The notes under the pieces were generated by a model. It was given only the letters and a program-made list of their open reading frames with translations, had not been told where the DNA came from and did not search any database. Below are positions 1 to 9,218 of a stretch of DNA of 64,000 nucleotides, in pieces; the stretch's first letter is position 1, and each line of letters begins with the position of its first letter. Source of the DNA: an uncultured Nitrospira sp. GTDB taxonomy: Bacteria; Nitrospirota; Nitrospiria; Nitrospirales; Nitrospiraceae. The translations under genes and the position numbers were made by a program. The stretch spans positions 62,001-126,000 of the forward strand of contig CABVRX010000005.1 of NCBI GenBank assembly GCA_902500825.1. Direction: 5' to 3'.

Positions 1-228
1 GATCACCAGCAAGGCCGTGCGAGCGGGCATCAGAGCATCGAGGAGACTCCTTGGTGATCGGTCGATTCCATACGATTTTGTTGGAATGACTCCCAGGGTA
101 CCAAACAGGGTCACAACCCCTGCGCTGATCGCCATCTTGCTTCCGTGAATCAACACGTCACGCCGCGAAGAATGTGCCTCGCTCCTCTTGCCGACAGGAT
201 TTATCTCATCGGGTTTTTCGTTGGCCAC
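1..228 (-). CDS. Tat-exported cysteine hydrolase (isochorismatase-like), N-terminal part
   Basis: The reading frame is open from a GTG at 228 to the window edge, so only the first 76 residues are visible. An AGGAGG-type ribosome binding site lies about ten bases upstream. Residues 20-45 look like a twin-arginine signal: SSRRDVL is followed by a hydrophobic stretch (MAISAGVVTLFGTLGV). The visible end reads ARTALLVI, which is how isochorismatase-family cysteine hydrolases usually begin (TALLVIDMQ). The family call rests on that short match and is an inference. If correct, this is a periplasmic hydrolase. The gene follows the CBS remnant on the same strand. The remainder lies outside the window. 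Confidence 0.45.
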   Translation of the reverse strand, partial: MANEKPDEINPVGKRSEAHSSRRDVLIHGSKMAISAGVVTLFGTLGVIPTKSYGIDRSPRSLLDALMPARTALLVI

Positions 229-289
229 GATCGGACCCTCCTCCTAGCCGCGTAGTGTACCCTTCCAATGACACCTGTGAACACTGTTC

Positions 290-505
290 TCATTGTCCGC
301 CGGTGGCGAGATAGGTTCGCAAGACATCGTGCCTTGCAATGATGCCGACTAGCGTTTCCTTGACACTCACGACGGGAACACGAACGAGATCGCTTGCACG
401 CAGCACAATGCCGCAACATTCTTCTGGATTACAAGGCCAGGGAACGTTCATAACCCTTTGGAAAATGACCAATTTGTCTTCTATGATTCTCCGTGCCGCA
501 GGCAC
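290..505 (-). pseudogene. CBS-domain fragment
   Basis: The frame encodes 71 residues whose second half has the pattern of a CBS motif: VRVPVVSVKETLVGIIARHD followed by VLRTYL. The complete CBS proteins in this window have about 150 residues and two motifs; here only the end of one motif is recognisable. The frame stays open upstream to about 577, but that part is not CBS-like and runs into the start of the divergent universal stress gene. The simplest reading is a 5'-truncated remnant of a CBS pair. A short, still-translated protein cannot be excluded, and no clear ribosome binding site precedes the GTG at 505. Confidence 0.4.
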
Positions 506-568
506 ATATGATGCGGAATTACTACCCGGAATCCTTCTCTCAAAGCATGAACCGCTATGGGAGGGACA

Positions 569-1469
569 ATGCGAATCTTATGTGCGGTCGATGGTTCGGA
601 AAAGTCACAATGGGGGATTCAGGCGCTCGAAGTCCTCGCAAGCCGAGAACGCGAACAGGTCACCTTGCTCCACGTGGTCGACAAACCCGCGCTCCAAGCA
701 CTCGCAGGAAAAAACCCCGTCGGCGAGCGTCGGGTTCTGGCAGCCATGGAAAAGGCGGGCGGTATTCTGCTTCGAGATGCGACACGATCGGCCCGCATGG
801 CGCTGGGCCAAACCGCCATGACATTTCGCACAAAGATACGAACCATCGTGTCTCACGGCTCAATTGCCAAGACCATCGCCAGAGAAGCGGGCCACTTGAC
901 GGCGGATTTGATTATCATGGGCTCACGCGGGCTGAGCGACATCCGCGGGTTCTTGCTGGGAAGTATCTCGCGCCAAGTTGCCTCGATCGCTCCCTGTTCG
1001 GTGTGGGTCGTGAAACAACCGACACATAAACTCCTCCACGTTGCTCTTGCGGTTGACGACTCCGTAGCCTCACGTACAGCGGCGCGCTTCCTCCGCTCCT
1101 CCATTCTTCCTGAGACTGCCACGGTCACGATCCTATCGGCAGTAGAGAGTCCCGTCACAGACTTCGCCGCGCGCTACTTATCCGAATTGCAGCTGGCCGA
1201 ATTGACCAAGCCGGTTATGGAACGAGCCGCTGCGCTCGTCAACGGGTTGCGGAATGACTTTATCAAGGAGGGTTTTCCGGTCGTGACGCAGGTGCAGATG
1301 GACCACGTCATCGATACCATCCGTCAAATACGTCGAAGCCAATCGCGACGAGCTCTTGGTGATTGGGGCACGCGGCTTGACAAGGAGCGAGCGACTTTGC
1401 CTCGGAAGCCTATCCGAGAGCCTGCTCCGACATGCTCCTTGCTCGGTGCTGATTGTACGAGGCGCTTGA
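569..1469 (+). pseudogene. Tandem universal stress protein, frameshifted in the second domain
   Basis: The start at 569 is preceded by GGGAGG five bases away and gives MRILCAVDGSEKS, a typical UspA opening; an upstream ATG at 557 is less well placed. The first domain is intact and ends with an ATP-loop-like GSRGLSDIRGFLLGS and CSVWVV. The second domain starts normally, but the frame breaks near 1322. Skipping one base restores VKYVEANRDELLVIGARGL, then GSLSESLLRHAPCSVLIVRG and a stop at 1469. Without the correction the frame runs on in nonsense to 1720. This is either a real one-base insertion or a sequencing or assembly error. Family members bind ATP or act as stress and dormancy regulators in the cytoplasm. 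Confidence 0.75.
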
Positions 1470-1798
1470 GCACGAACTCCTCCTATTCCTACGGTGACAT
1501 CCACTGGCCTTCGGTCGAGGACATCCTGACACGATTGGAGCCCGGTGGCGCGGCGCGCCTCCATCCATATGAAGTTCACCGCAACCGGGCTCAGCAGGGA
1601 CGAAATCCGCTCAGCGAACCGGATTGCTCCCTTCTCCGTTGGCTCGTCCGCCATTTCACCCATTCCCCCATCGTCTCGCTCTGGATCTGCCAATCGCATG
1701 GCAGACGACTGATAGGTTGATGCTGACCTCGAAGCTGAATCCAATCGAAGCGGTGCGATACGAGTGGGAAGGCTCTGAATCTACCGGTGAGTACCTGA
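1470..1798. other. Stretch without a recognisable gene
   Basis: This lies between the convergent stop codons of the stress protein and the debranching enzyme. Short frames exist on both strands, but none shows a ribosome binding site or a family pattern. I see no clear terminator. Confidence 0.5.
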
Positions 1799-3967
1799 CT
1801 AAATGGTGAGCACGACTTCCACCTCACCGACGCGGCGGGTAACTCTCACCGCGACTTCGTTCTCATAGCGGTCGAGCACAAGATCGAGACGCGCGGTTCC
1901 GACTGAGAGGTTCCGAATCTCGACCCGCTCAAGAAACGGCGGCAATACCGGACGAACGAAGCTCACCAGACGCTGCGGTGCGTCAATGCATAATCCCAGG
2001 CAGGCTTGGAGCAGCAGGAAGCCGGCGCCGGCCGCCCAGGCCTGCGGAGAACAAGCGGTCGGATAGAGCGTGGGGCTTTCCCCAGGTCTTCGAGAAAATC
2101 CGCAGAACAATTCCGGCAGCCGATGGAGCTCGATAAAAAGGCTCGTATCGAAGATGCCGGTCAGGACCTTCATCGCTCCTTGCTTATAGCCGTAGGCCGC
2201 CATGCCGGCCGCGATGATGGCGTTGTCGTGAGGCCACACGGACCCGTTATGATAGGACATCGGGTTGTACCGCGCCTCCGAGGTCGCGATCGTGCGGATG
2301 CCCCATCCACTGAAGAACTCCTCGCTCAACAGTGCGCGTGACGTGCGTGCCCCACGTTCATCCCCGGCAATGCCACCATAGAGGCAATGACCGGCGTTTG
2401 AGGAACGTACACGGCAAGGCCGACCCCGTCCGTCCAAAGCCAGGGCATACGAGTCAAGCTCCTCGCACCAGAACGCCCGCTCAAATCGAGCTCGAAGTGA
2501 GTCCGCTTCTTTCAGCAATCGATCGGCGTGGTCATAGTTCCCCAGAAGCCGAGCCATATCCGCCGCCGTTCGTTTGGCTCGATATACGTACGCCTGGACC
2601 TCACACAGCGCGATCGGCCCCTCTGCAGCGGTCCCGTCTGTGTGAAAAATGGCGTCATGGGAGTCTTTCCATCCTTGGTGCACCAGTCCCTTGTCGGTCC
2701 GCCGAGCATAGGTCGTGAAACCCATACCGGTTGGGTCGCCGTACTGATCGATCCACTGAAGAGCGAGCTGAATATGCGGCCAGAGAGTCGTAAGAAACCG
2801 GCGATCGCCGCTCCGTTCGTAATACGCGCCCGCCAGGACAATGAACAACGGCGTGGCGTCGACACTCCCGTAGTATTTGCCGAATGGGATTTCTCCAAGG
2901 GCGGCCATCTCCCCCTGACGCGTTTCATGCAAAATCTTCCCGACTTCTGCATCTTGTTCCGGTCGATTCTCCGTCGCCTGAGTGGAGGCGAGAAAACCCA
3001 GGACTCCTCGCGCGAGAGCGGGATTCATCCAGAGCATCTGCAACGCGGTGATAATGCCGTCTCGCCCGAATGGGACGCTGAACCAGGGCACGCCGGCATA
3101 GGGATAGAGCCCCTGGGGTGTTTCCGAGATCAACATGTGGAGATCGGCGATCGACCGGTTCAACCAGTGATTGAATTGTTCATTCGATGTATAGACGTGA
3201 GCATCAGAGGCTTTGGCTTTCTGGAGCGCGCGATCGGCCTCCCGGTGGGCACGGTCGTGAGAGAGAAACGCCCGACGCCGCCGTTGCTTGATTTCACAGG
3301 AAATCGAGATCTCCCATGTCATGTCGGCGTGCGGAGGGATGTTCGCCTCGATCCTTAATCCATCGGGCGTCACCCGCTTCGGCGCCGGAGAGCACCGAAT
3401 AGAAGTCCGACGGATGGTCTCATCAAGTCCTTTGTATCCAAACACCAGTCCGGACTTCGATCGAATGGTGTTGAGCCGAGATCCGCAATGAGGCCGCTGT
3501 CGGCCTCTCGCTTCGAAGAGATCGGCGAAATCCGAATCCATTTCGATCGTGAGCAGGAGGGGAAATTTCCCGTCCCCGTAGTTATGAACGCGGATGCGCT
3601 CGTAACAGGTCCCCTGCCAGAGAAACCGGGTCCGGCACAGATGGAGCGTGCCCCGCGGCACAGACCGTTGCCCGTCCGGCATCAGGTCCGGGTTGGTAAG
3701 GTCAATTCGAACGAGCGCATTGTCTTCTTTCACCATCGCGCTGAGCAACATCGGACGCTGCACCCCGAGCGAAAGCTCGAATCGTGATAGAAACCGTGTC
3801 CCTTCATGATAGAGGCCCTGCGGGCCGGGGAGTACCGGATGAATGTCCCCGTAGCGATCGAACACCGCGAAGGTCTCGCCCTGCTTTAATACTTCCGTGC
3901 GGCCATCGGCCAATGAGGACGAGGCAAGGATATAGTATTGATCCTTCAATCTGATCACGTCGTTCAT
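1799..3967 (-). CDS. Amylo-alpha-1,6-glucosidase (glycogen debranching family)
   Basis: The 722-residue protein has the two-part layout of bacterial amylo-alpha-1,6-glucosidases. The N-terminal beta-rich domain (about 20-240) includes GLYHEGTRFLSRFELSLG. The (alpha/alpha)6 catalytic domain (about 280-690) includes PWFSVPFGRDGIITALQML, a PEQDAEVGKILHETRQGE stretch and YHNGSVWPHDNAIIAAGM. These enzymes cleave alpha-1,6 branch points of glycogen-like glucans in the cytoplasm. There is no predicted signal peptide. It is the last gene of a minus-strand run and starts 11 bases after the MFS gene, behind an AAGGGA ribosome binding site. The operon also carries a GT4 glycosyltransferase, so a role in alpha-glucan turnover is plausible. 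The exact substrate is not known. Confidence 0.88.
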   Translation of the reverse strand: MNDVIRLKDQYYILASSSLADGRTEVLKQGETFAVFDRYGDIHPVLPGPQGLYHEGTRFLSRFELSLGVQRPMLLSAMVKEDNALVRIDLTNPDLMPDGQRSVPRGTLHLCRTRFLWQGTCYERIRVHNYGDGKFPLLLTIEMDSDFADLFEARGRQRPHCGSRLNTIRSKSGLVFGYKGLDETIRRTSIRCSPAPKRVTPDGLRIEANIPPHADMTWEISISCEIKQRRRRAFLSHDRAHREADRALQKAKASDAHVYTSNEQFNHWLNRSIADLHMLISETPQGLYPYAGVPWFSVPFGRDGIITALQMLWMNPALARGVLGFLASTQATENRPEQDAEVGKILHETRQGEMAALGEIPFGKYYGSVDATPLFIVLAGAYYERSGDRRFLTTLWPHIQLALQWIDQYGDPTGMGFTTYARRTDKGLVHQGWKDSHDAIFHTDGTAAEGPIALCEVQAYVYRAKRTAADMARLLGNYDHADRLLKEADSLRARFERAFWCEELDSYALALDGRGRPCRVRSSNAGHCLYGGIAGDERGARTSRALLSEEFFSGWGIRTIATSEARYNPMSYHNGSVWPHDNAIIAAGMAAYGYKQGAMKVLTGIFDTSLFIELHRLPELFCGFSRRPGESPTLYPTACSPQAWAAGAGFLLLQACLGLCIDAPQRLVSFVRPVLPPFLERVEIRNLSVGTARLDLVLDRYENEVAVRVTRRVGEVEVVLTI

Positions 3968-3978
3968 GAATGTTCCCT

Positions 3979-5268
3979 TCAGTGCATCGCGCTTGCTCGG
4001 CTCATGCGCGCGGCGACCAGGCCCGTCACCAACAGAACGAGCCCGATCCCCAGCATGCCGATTTCAGGCCCCTGTTGTTCCGTGATCCATCCGAATGCAG
4101 AAATTCCCCCAATGGCAGCCGTCATGGCGCCTGTTCCATAGAGTCCCAACACTCGCCCGATCATCTGGCTCGGTGTGAGTTCTTGGATGATACCCCAGGC
4201 AATCGGCGTGAACGCACCCATTCCGCACCCGATCACCCCCATGATGAAACCAGCAATATAGGGATCAAGTGTCGTGGTCAACGCGCAGAGTGCAGCGCCC
4301 GTTAACACACTGGTGCCCATGATCAGGCGCATCCGATCCTTGACCATCCAGTCCGTCGCCCACAAGAGTCCGATCGATGTCACGAAGAGTCCGACACCGA
4401 CTGCCGACCATAAATAACCGACCTCAACCGGACCCAGTCCGAGCATCTTGCGCGCGAATACAGGGAATAGAGCGGTCAACGCGCTGGTGCCGAACGTATA
4501 GAGGGCGGCGGTGCCGGTCAAGAGCAATATTGCCGGCTGAGTCTTCACGCTATAGCGAAACCCTTCCACCAGATCTTGGAGCATCGTCGGCTTTATGGCA
4601 CGTGAGGGAATCCTTGATGCAGGTTTCCTAAAGCGGACCAGCAGGAGGAACGCGGCCGAGACCATGTACGTGGCGGCGTTGAGGCACAACACCTCTTGTG
4701 ACCCGTAGGCGGCAATGCCCAAACCGCTCAGCGCCGGACCGAAAATAATGCCGAGACTGGTCGTGCTCTGGAGGAGCGCATTGGCAGCCGTGAACTTCGT
4801 TTTAGGGACAAAGGCAGGAATAGCGGCGGTGAGAGCCGGCCCGAATACCGCCGTTGCGATGGCATGCAAAAGAACCAAGACATAGAGTACGGACACCGTA
4901 AAGGATTCCACGGGGATGAGGCAAGGAATCAACCCGATCAACAACGCGCGCAACACATCGCTGGTAATGAGCAGTATTTTTTTCGGGAGGCGATCGACAT
5001 ACACGCCGATGATCGGGCCTAAAACGATCGGAGGGATCGTCTGTAGCAGGCCGATCACGGACGTCTTGAGGGGAGATCCGGTAACGGCATAGACAAACCA
5101 GAGAAGCGCCAGCTTCGAGATGCCGTCCCCGATTTGTGAAATGAGTTGCCCGGACCAGACGAGTCCGAAATCGCGAGTCAAGAGCAGCGGACGATCCTGG
5201 GCTGAGATGCTGTCTGCGTTCTCCACCGTAGGGGGAGAGTAAGGCAAGGGGCCGGAGCGGCCTTGCAT
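3979..5268 (-). CDS. MFS transporter, DHA3-like (MFS_3 family)
   Basis: The 429-residue protein has about 12 hydrophobic segments. It carries the pattern of the MFS_3 exporter group: FGLVWSGQLISQIGDGISKL at the first helix and VDRLPKKILLI in the loop between helices 2 and 3. It resembles enterobactin-exporter-type permeases, but the substrate cannot be read from sequence. Its ATG overlaps the stop of the BON-protein gene (TGATG), which indicates translational coupling. It is a clear paralogue of the MFS gene at 6458-7798, sharing the GQxISQIGD opening, GLLQTxPP and SGLGIA motifs. Drug or metabolite efflux is the family default, not a demonstrated role. Confidence 0.85.
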   Translation of the reverse strand: MQGRSGPLPYSPPTVENADSISAQDRPLLLTRDFGLVWSGQLISQIGDGISKLALLWFVYAVTGSPLKTSVIGLLQTIPPIVLGPIIGVYVDRLPKKILLITSDVLRALLIGLIPCLIPVESFTVSVLYVLVLLHAIATAVFGPALTAAIPAFVPKTKFTAANALLQSTTSLGIIFGPALSGLGIAAYGSQEVLCLNAATYMVSAAFLLLVRFRKPASRIPSRAIKPTMLQDLVEGFRYSVKTQPAILLLTGTAALYTFGTSALTALFPVFARKMLGLGPVEVGYLWSAVGVGLFVTSIGLLWATDWMVKDRMRLIMGTSVLTGAALCALTTTLDPYIAGFIMGVIGCGMGAFTPIAWGIIQELTPSQMIGRVLGLYGTGAMTAAIGGISAFGWITEQQGPEIGMLGIGLVLLVTGLVAARMSRASAMH

Positions 5269-6302
5269 CAGCTCTCGCCCTCCAGCCTGATCCTCTCGGT
5301 GTTCACCGCTCGGACACCAGGCACTTGACGGGCAGCCTCCGCAGCTTCGAGGGCGATGACTTGGAACCGCACGGTTCCGTTGAGCTGGACAACACCGTCC
5401 TCCGTCTTCACATCGAAGTTGGCTGCTTTTAAGGTCGCGCTTTTGGAGAAACGTTCCTTGATCAAGGTGGTGAGGATTTCATCTTGTTTCTTCAGTAATG
5501 TCTTCGCGAGGTCTTTCTCGACCGCAAGCTTATTGACCACAGTCTTGACACCTGGGACAGCCTGCGCGATTTCTGTCGCAGCGGCTTTTTCATCTTCGGT
5601 CGAGACGCGTCCGGTCAGAGTCATGATTTGCTGGTCGTCTCCCACTTCAATCTCGTAGCGGAAAAGCCGTGAATCTCCCATCAGCGCGAGCTTGACGCAC
5701 AGAATCAGTGATCCCAGCGGCTTCTTGACGACAAGATCCTTCTCCCTGCTCTCAGGCTCAGCCGGTGGTAAGTCCGCCTTCGTCGGAGGACTGGGTTGCG
5801 GCTGCGGCTTCGCCTCCGTCGATGGCTTAGAAGGCGCGGGCTGACCGTCGGAAGCGGCCGGAGGGTGTGGCGAGCGTGGCGCAGCCTTCTCCGACGCACC
5901 TTCTTTGTGATCGGCTGACGAGTCCGCCTTTGTCGAAGGATTGGGTTGCGGCTGCGGCTTCGCCTCCGTCGATGGCTTAGAAGGCGCGGGCTGACCGTCG
6001 GAAGCGGCCGGAGGGTGTGGCGAGCGTGGCGCAGCCTTCTCCGACGCACCTTCTTTGTGATCGGCTGACGAGTCCGCCTTTGTCGAAGGATTGGGTTGCG
6101 GCTGCGGCTTCGCCTCCGTCGATGGCTTAGAAGGCGCGGGCTGACCGTCGGAAGCGGCCGGAGGGTGTGGCGAGCGTGGCGCAGCCTTCTCCGGCGCACC
6201 TTCTTTTTCTTGTGCTTCAGAGAACGCCGGACCCGCAGCTATCGGCCCCAGCAGAAACACGCTCACACTCAGCATGATCAACGCTCGTGGCGACTTGGTC
6301 AT
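5268..6302 (-). CDS. Secreted protein with Pro/Lys-rich repeats and two BON domains
   Basis: I chose the ATG at 6302 because AGGAGG lies nine bases upstream; a start at 6329 has no such site. The 344-residue product begins with a signal peptide (hydrophobic ALIMLSVSVFLLGPIAA). Three 50-residue repeats rich in Pro, Ala, Lys and Ser follow, then two BON domains: one at about 200-260 (MTLTGRVSTEDEKAAATEIA, VPGVKTVVN) and one at about 275-340 (VVQLNGTVRFQVIALEAA, VPGVRAVN). BON domains associate with membranes or phospholipid surfaces, and OsmY is the best-known member. The repeat arm probably acts as a flexible spacer in the periplasm, which is inference. The gene is coupled to the MFS gene behind it. 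Confidence 0.85.
   Translation of the reverse strand: MTKSPRALIMLSVSVFLLGPIAAGPAFSEAQEKEGAPEKAAPRSPHPPAASDGQPAPSKPSTEAKPQPQPNPSTKADSSADHKEGASEKAAPRSPHPPAASDGQPAPSKPSTEAKPQPQPNPSTKADSSADHKEGASEKAAPRSPHPPAASDGQPAPSKPSTEAKPQPQPSPPTKADLPPAEPESREKDLVVKKPLGSLILCVKLALMGDSRLFRYEIEVGDDQQIMTLTGRVSTEDEKAAATEIAQAVPGVKTVVNKLAVEKDLAKTLLKKQDEILTTLIKERFSKSATLKAANFDVKTEDGVVQLNGTVRFQVIALEAAEAARQVPGVRAVNTERIRLEGES
5771..6220 (-). repeat. Three 150-bp in-frame tandem repeats inside the BON-protein gene
   Basis: The unit beginning AGTCCGCCTT recurs at 5771, 5921 and 6071, a period of exactly 150 bp (50 codons). Copies 2 and 3 are nearly identical at DNA level; the third departs after about 6207, and the first carries a few changes. 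The encoded segment is a low-complexity Pro/Ser/Ala/Lys linker (KPQPQPNPSTKAD and similar). Near identity at silent positions points to recent duplication, so the copy number may vary between strains. Confidence 0.95.
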
Positions 6303-6457
6303 CGCGAGAGTCCTCCTCGTGAACGTCATTTCTCAGAGTTCACCCGGTCATTCTAACTCGCAATGGCTTTCGTGTCATCTACTCTCGGAGCAAGACGGCC
6401 CCCGTGGTTCAGAGGGCCGTTCCGAGTTCGTGGTGCGAACAAACGTTCGGTATGGAT

Positions 6458-7798
6458 CTACGATTGTGCGGTGGTGGGATGAGAAGCAAAGGGACCAGGG
6501 GTAGAAACCGCCAGGCTCCCTGTGTGCGACTTGTAAAAGCTGAACAGCCACGCGGTAGCAGCCGTCATGAGAAGAATGAGACTGATTCCTCCCAGGCTGG
6601 CGGCCGGACCGATCGTATCGGCAGCCCAACCAAAGCCCGCCATACCTGCCATGGATGACGCCATTCCTCCCGTGGCGAAACTTGTAAAGACTCGGCCAAG
6701 GAGATGTGTCGGCGTCAATTCTTGAAGCATCGTCCACACCAACGGTGTAAACATGGCGGTGCTTCCACCGATCACCGCGATCAACGCGCCGGCAACAACA
6801 GGAGCTTCGAGGAAACCGAGCGCCGCGACGGCAAGGCCACCGACAGCCAAGGCGCCGGACATGAACCGCAAACGCCAAGATACGTCTCCCTGCGTAATCG
6901 ATGTCAGGCCAAGAGAAGCAAGCAACATCCCGACGCCGAGCGCCGACCACAGCCACCCGAGCTGAATCGGACCCACCCCAAGCACGTCTTTTGCAAAGAC
7001 CGGCAACAGAAAGATGAAGGCACTGATGCCGACGCTGTAGAGAGTGGCCGTCAACATGAGGAGCAAAACGGTCTTCTGCTCGACAAATACGAAGCGGAAA
7101 CCCGCCAGCAAGTCGGCGGTGATGCCTTCCGTCAACCCTTTACTCGCCGTACGCCAGTGGTCGAGGGTTTCCTGCATACGAATGGGGAACAAGCACAGTG
7201 CGGAGATAAAAAACGTCGCCGCGTCGGCATAGAGTACGTTTTGTGCTCCAATGAGCGCAATACCGAGACCGCTGACGGCAGGACCCACAAGCAGCCCCAC
7301 GTTGGTTGTCGTCTGCATAAGCGCATTGGCAGCGATCAGCCGTTCCTTTGGCACAATGAGAGGCACCGCGGCGGTCAAGGCCGGCCCGAAGACAGTGGAG
7401 AAGATTGCGGTGGCAAACACAAGGATGTAGAGCCGATCAAGCGTCAAGGCCTCCATGGCATAAAGCAGCGGAATCAGGAGAACCATCAAGGTCCGAAGAA
7501 GATCGACTCCGATCATCACCGGTTTCTTCCGAACGCGATCCAGATAGACACCGATCAGCGGCCCAAACAGCAAAGGCGGTAGGGTTTGCAGCAGTCCGAC
7601 CACCGTCATCTTGAGGGCCGACCCGGTCATCTCGTACACAAACCAGAGCAACGCCACCTTATTGAGACTGTCACCGATTTGAGAGATCGTCTGGCCGGCG
7701 AACAAAAAGCCGAAGTTTCGGGTCTTGACTAGCTCCCAGCCTCGAGCGCGGCTCGGAGTGGAACCAGTCTCTTGCGAACCATCGCGTATTTCAGACAT
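6458..7798 (-). CDS. MFS transporter, DHA3-like (second paralogue)
   Basis: The start at 7798 (MSEIRDGSQETG) overlaps the end of the glycosyltransferase gene by eight bases; an upstream start at 7876 would overlap it by more than 80 and is less likely. The 446-residue product has about 12 membrane helices and the same landmarks as its paralogue at 3979-5268: FLFAGQTISQIGDSLNKVAL, YLDRVRKKPVMI and a C-terminal GRVFTSFATGGM. It belongs to the MFS_3 exporter group. The substrate is unknown. About 155 bases separate it from the BON-protein gene, so a second promoter could lie there. Confidence 0.85.
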   Translation of the reverse strand: MSEIRDGSQETGSTPSRARGWELVKTRNFGFLFAGQTISQIGDSLNKVALLWFVYEMTGSALKMTVVGLLQTLPPLLFGPLIGVYLDRVRKKPVMIGVDLLRTLMVLLIPLLYAMEALTLDRLYILVFATAIFSTVFGPALTAAVPLIVPKERLIAANALMQTTTNVGLLVGPAVSGLGIALIGAQNVLYADAATFFISALCLFPIRMQETLDHWRTASKGLTEGITADLLAGFRFVFVEQKTVLLLMLTATLYSVGISAFIFLLPVFAKDVLGVGPIQLGWLWSALGVGMLLASLGLTSITQGDVSWRLRFMSGALAVGGLAVAALGFLEAPVVAGALIAVIGGSTAMFTPLVWTMLQELTPTHLLGRVFTSFATGGMASSMAGMAGFGWAADTIGPAASLGGISLILLMTAATAWLFSFYKSHTGSLAVSTPGPFASHPTTAQS

Positions 7799-8879
7799 GT
7801 CGGCCTCGCCCAAGAATCTTATGCTGCTCGGAGGCGAAGGCGGCTTGAACATCCCCATCTTCGAGCAGACGTTCATATAGCGCTACATAGTCGCGCGCCA
7901 TTCGATCCGCAGTAAACCGCTCGTCAAAGGCAGCCCGGCAGTGCCGCCGATTGATGAGAGAGACCTGTCCGACTGCGTCCACCATTTCAGATACGGTCTC
8001 GCAAATAAAGCCGGTGACGCCGTGATCGATGATTTCAGGAATCGATCCACGTCGGTAGGCTAACACCGGCGTTCCGCAAGCCAGGGCTTCTATCAACACC
8101 AACCCGAACGGCTCCGGCCAATCGTAGGGGCACACCAAGGCCATCGCATTGCCGAGAAACTCGTCTTTTTCGGCATCGGAGATCTCTCCGATGAATTCAA
8201 TCAAGGGATGGTTGAGCAACGGTTCAATTTCGGCTTCGAAGTAGTTCTGGTCGGCCGGGTCGACTTTTGCTGCAATCCGTAGAGGAAGACCTGCGCGTTT
8301 CGCGATTTCAATCGCTTGGTCCGGACGTTTTTCAGGAGAGATGCGTCCCAGAAATGCCAGATACCCTTGGGCCTGGGGGTGAAAGGTGTAGAGGTTGCGA
8401 GGAAGACCGTGGTGGACAGTCCCCGCCCAGTTCGCCCACGGCAGCGGTTTACGCTGGGCATCCGAAATGGACACCAAGGGCATTTCAGAAAATTCGCGGA
8501 AAACCGGCTCCAGTTCCGGAAGATCCTGGCGACCGTGCAAGGTCGTCACGACCGGAATAGTATTCCTCCGTGCCAGCGGGAATCCGATGAAATCCAGGTG
8601 TGAATGAATAATGTCGAAACCCCGAGCCGCCCCAAGGCCTCGCTCCTGAAGCATCATCATCGGAGCGTCCCGATTGAAGATACCCGTATTCAACCGGAGA
8701 GCCTGTGGGCAGATTGCCTCAAGCCTCGCGGTCGTCTCTGAATCACCGCTGGCAAATAACGTGACGTCATGCCCCAGGGCAACCAACTCTTCTGTAATGT
8801 ACGAAACGATTCGTTCGGTTCCCCCATAGAGTTTTGGCGGGACACTCTCCCACAACGGAGCCACCTGTGCGATTCTCAT
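7791..8879 (-). CDS. GT4-family glycosyltransferase
   Basis: The start at 8879 (MRIAQVAPLWESVPPKLYGG) has AGGAAG six bases upstream and begins exactly at the Rossmann-like strand; the ATG at 8924 would add 15 unrelated residues. The 362-residue protein has the GT-B layout. The N-terminal half includes GGTERIVSYITEELVALGHD and DIIHSH. The C-terminal donor-binding half includes FLGRISPEKRPDQAIEIA and EPFGLVLIEALACGTPVLAY, the E-x7-E motif of retaining GT4 enzymes. The donor sugar and acceptor cannot be deduced. It heads the run that ends in the debranching enzyme, so an alpha-glucan or envelope-sugar role is possible. Confidence 0.85.
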   Translation of the reverse strand: MRIAQVAPLWESVPPKLYGGTERIVSYITEELVALGHDVTLFASGDSETTARLEAICPQALRLNTGIFNRDAPMMMLQERGLGAARGFDIIHSHLDFIGFPLARRNTIPVVTTLHGRQDLPELEPVFREFSEMPLVSISDAQRKPLPWANWAGTVHHGLPRNLYTFHPQAQGYLAFLGRISPEKRPDQAIEIAKRAGLPLRIAAKVDPADQNYFEAEIEPLLNHPLIEFIGEISDAEKDEFLGNAMALVCPYDWPEPFGLVLIEALACGTPVLAYRRGSIPEIIDHGVTGFICETVSEMVDAVGQVSLINRRHCRAAFDERFTADRMARDYVALYERLLEDGDVQAAFASEQHKILGRGRHV

Positions 8880-9218
8880 GAGTCTTCCTTTCTCTGACGC
8901 TTGATTGCCTGATTCAGCCGTCAACTGGTTTGTGATGATTTTTACCTGGGCCGGTTTGAAAGCAATTGCCTATTGATCAGTTGGAACTTACCCATCGATG
9001 ACCTATTGCTATCTAGTTCGTTACCCATAATTTAATTACGAGTTTCTTCCCTTGCTGATAAATCTCATGCTACTCACCCCGTCTCGCTCGGCTCAACGGA
9101 CAAAACATCTATGACCGAGCCAAAATATGTCCAGTCGAGGGCGCTTGACCGGACAGTGAACCTCATGATTGGCACGCATCTGATGAATGAACCGTGGTGT
9201 AGCTGAATAGTAATATTC
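8880..9218. promoter_or_regulatory. Intergenic region upstream of the GT4 operon
   Basis: These 339 bases are relatively AT-rich around 8935-9060 and precede a minus-strand run of five genes, so the operon promoter should lie here. I could not identify a convincing -35/-10 pair or operator. No small frame with a ribosome binding site was seen. Confidence 0.4.

Noticed and set aside
1178-1744. 188-residue minus-strand frame
   Set aside because: It runs antisense through the frameshifted stress gene and has no start signal or domain.
5705-6199. Arg-rich repeat protein on the minus strand
   Set aside because: It is the same 150-bp repeats read in another frame; the real frame has a signal peptide and BON domains.
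5771-6220. CRISPR-like repeats
   Set aside because: Units are 150 bp, contiguous, in frame and without spacers; this is a coding tandem repeat.
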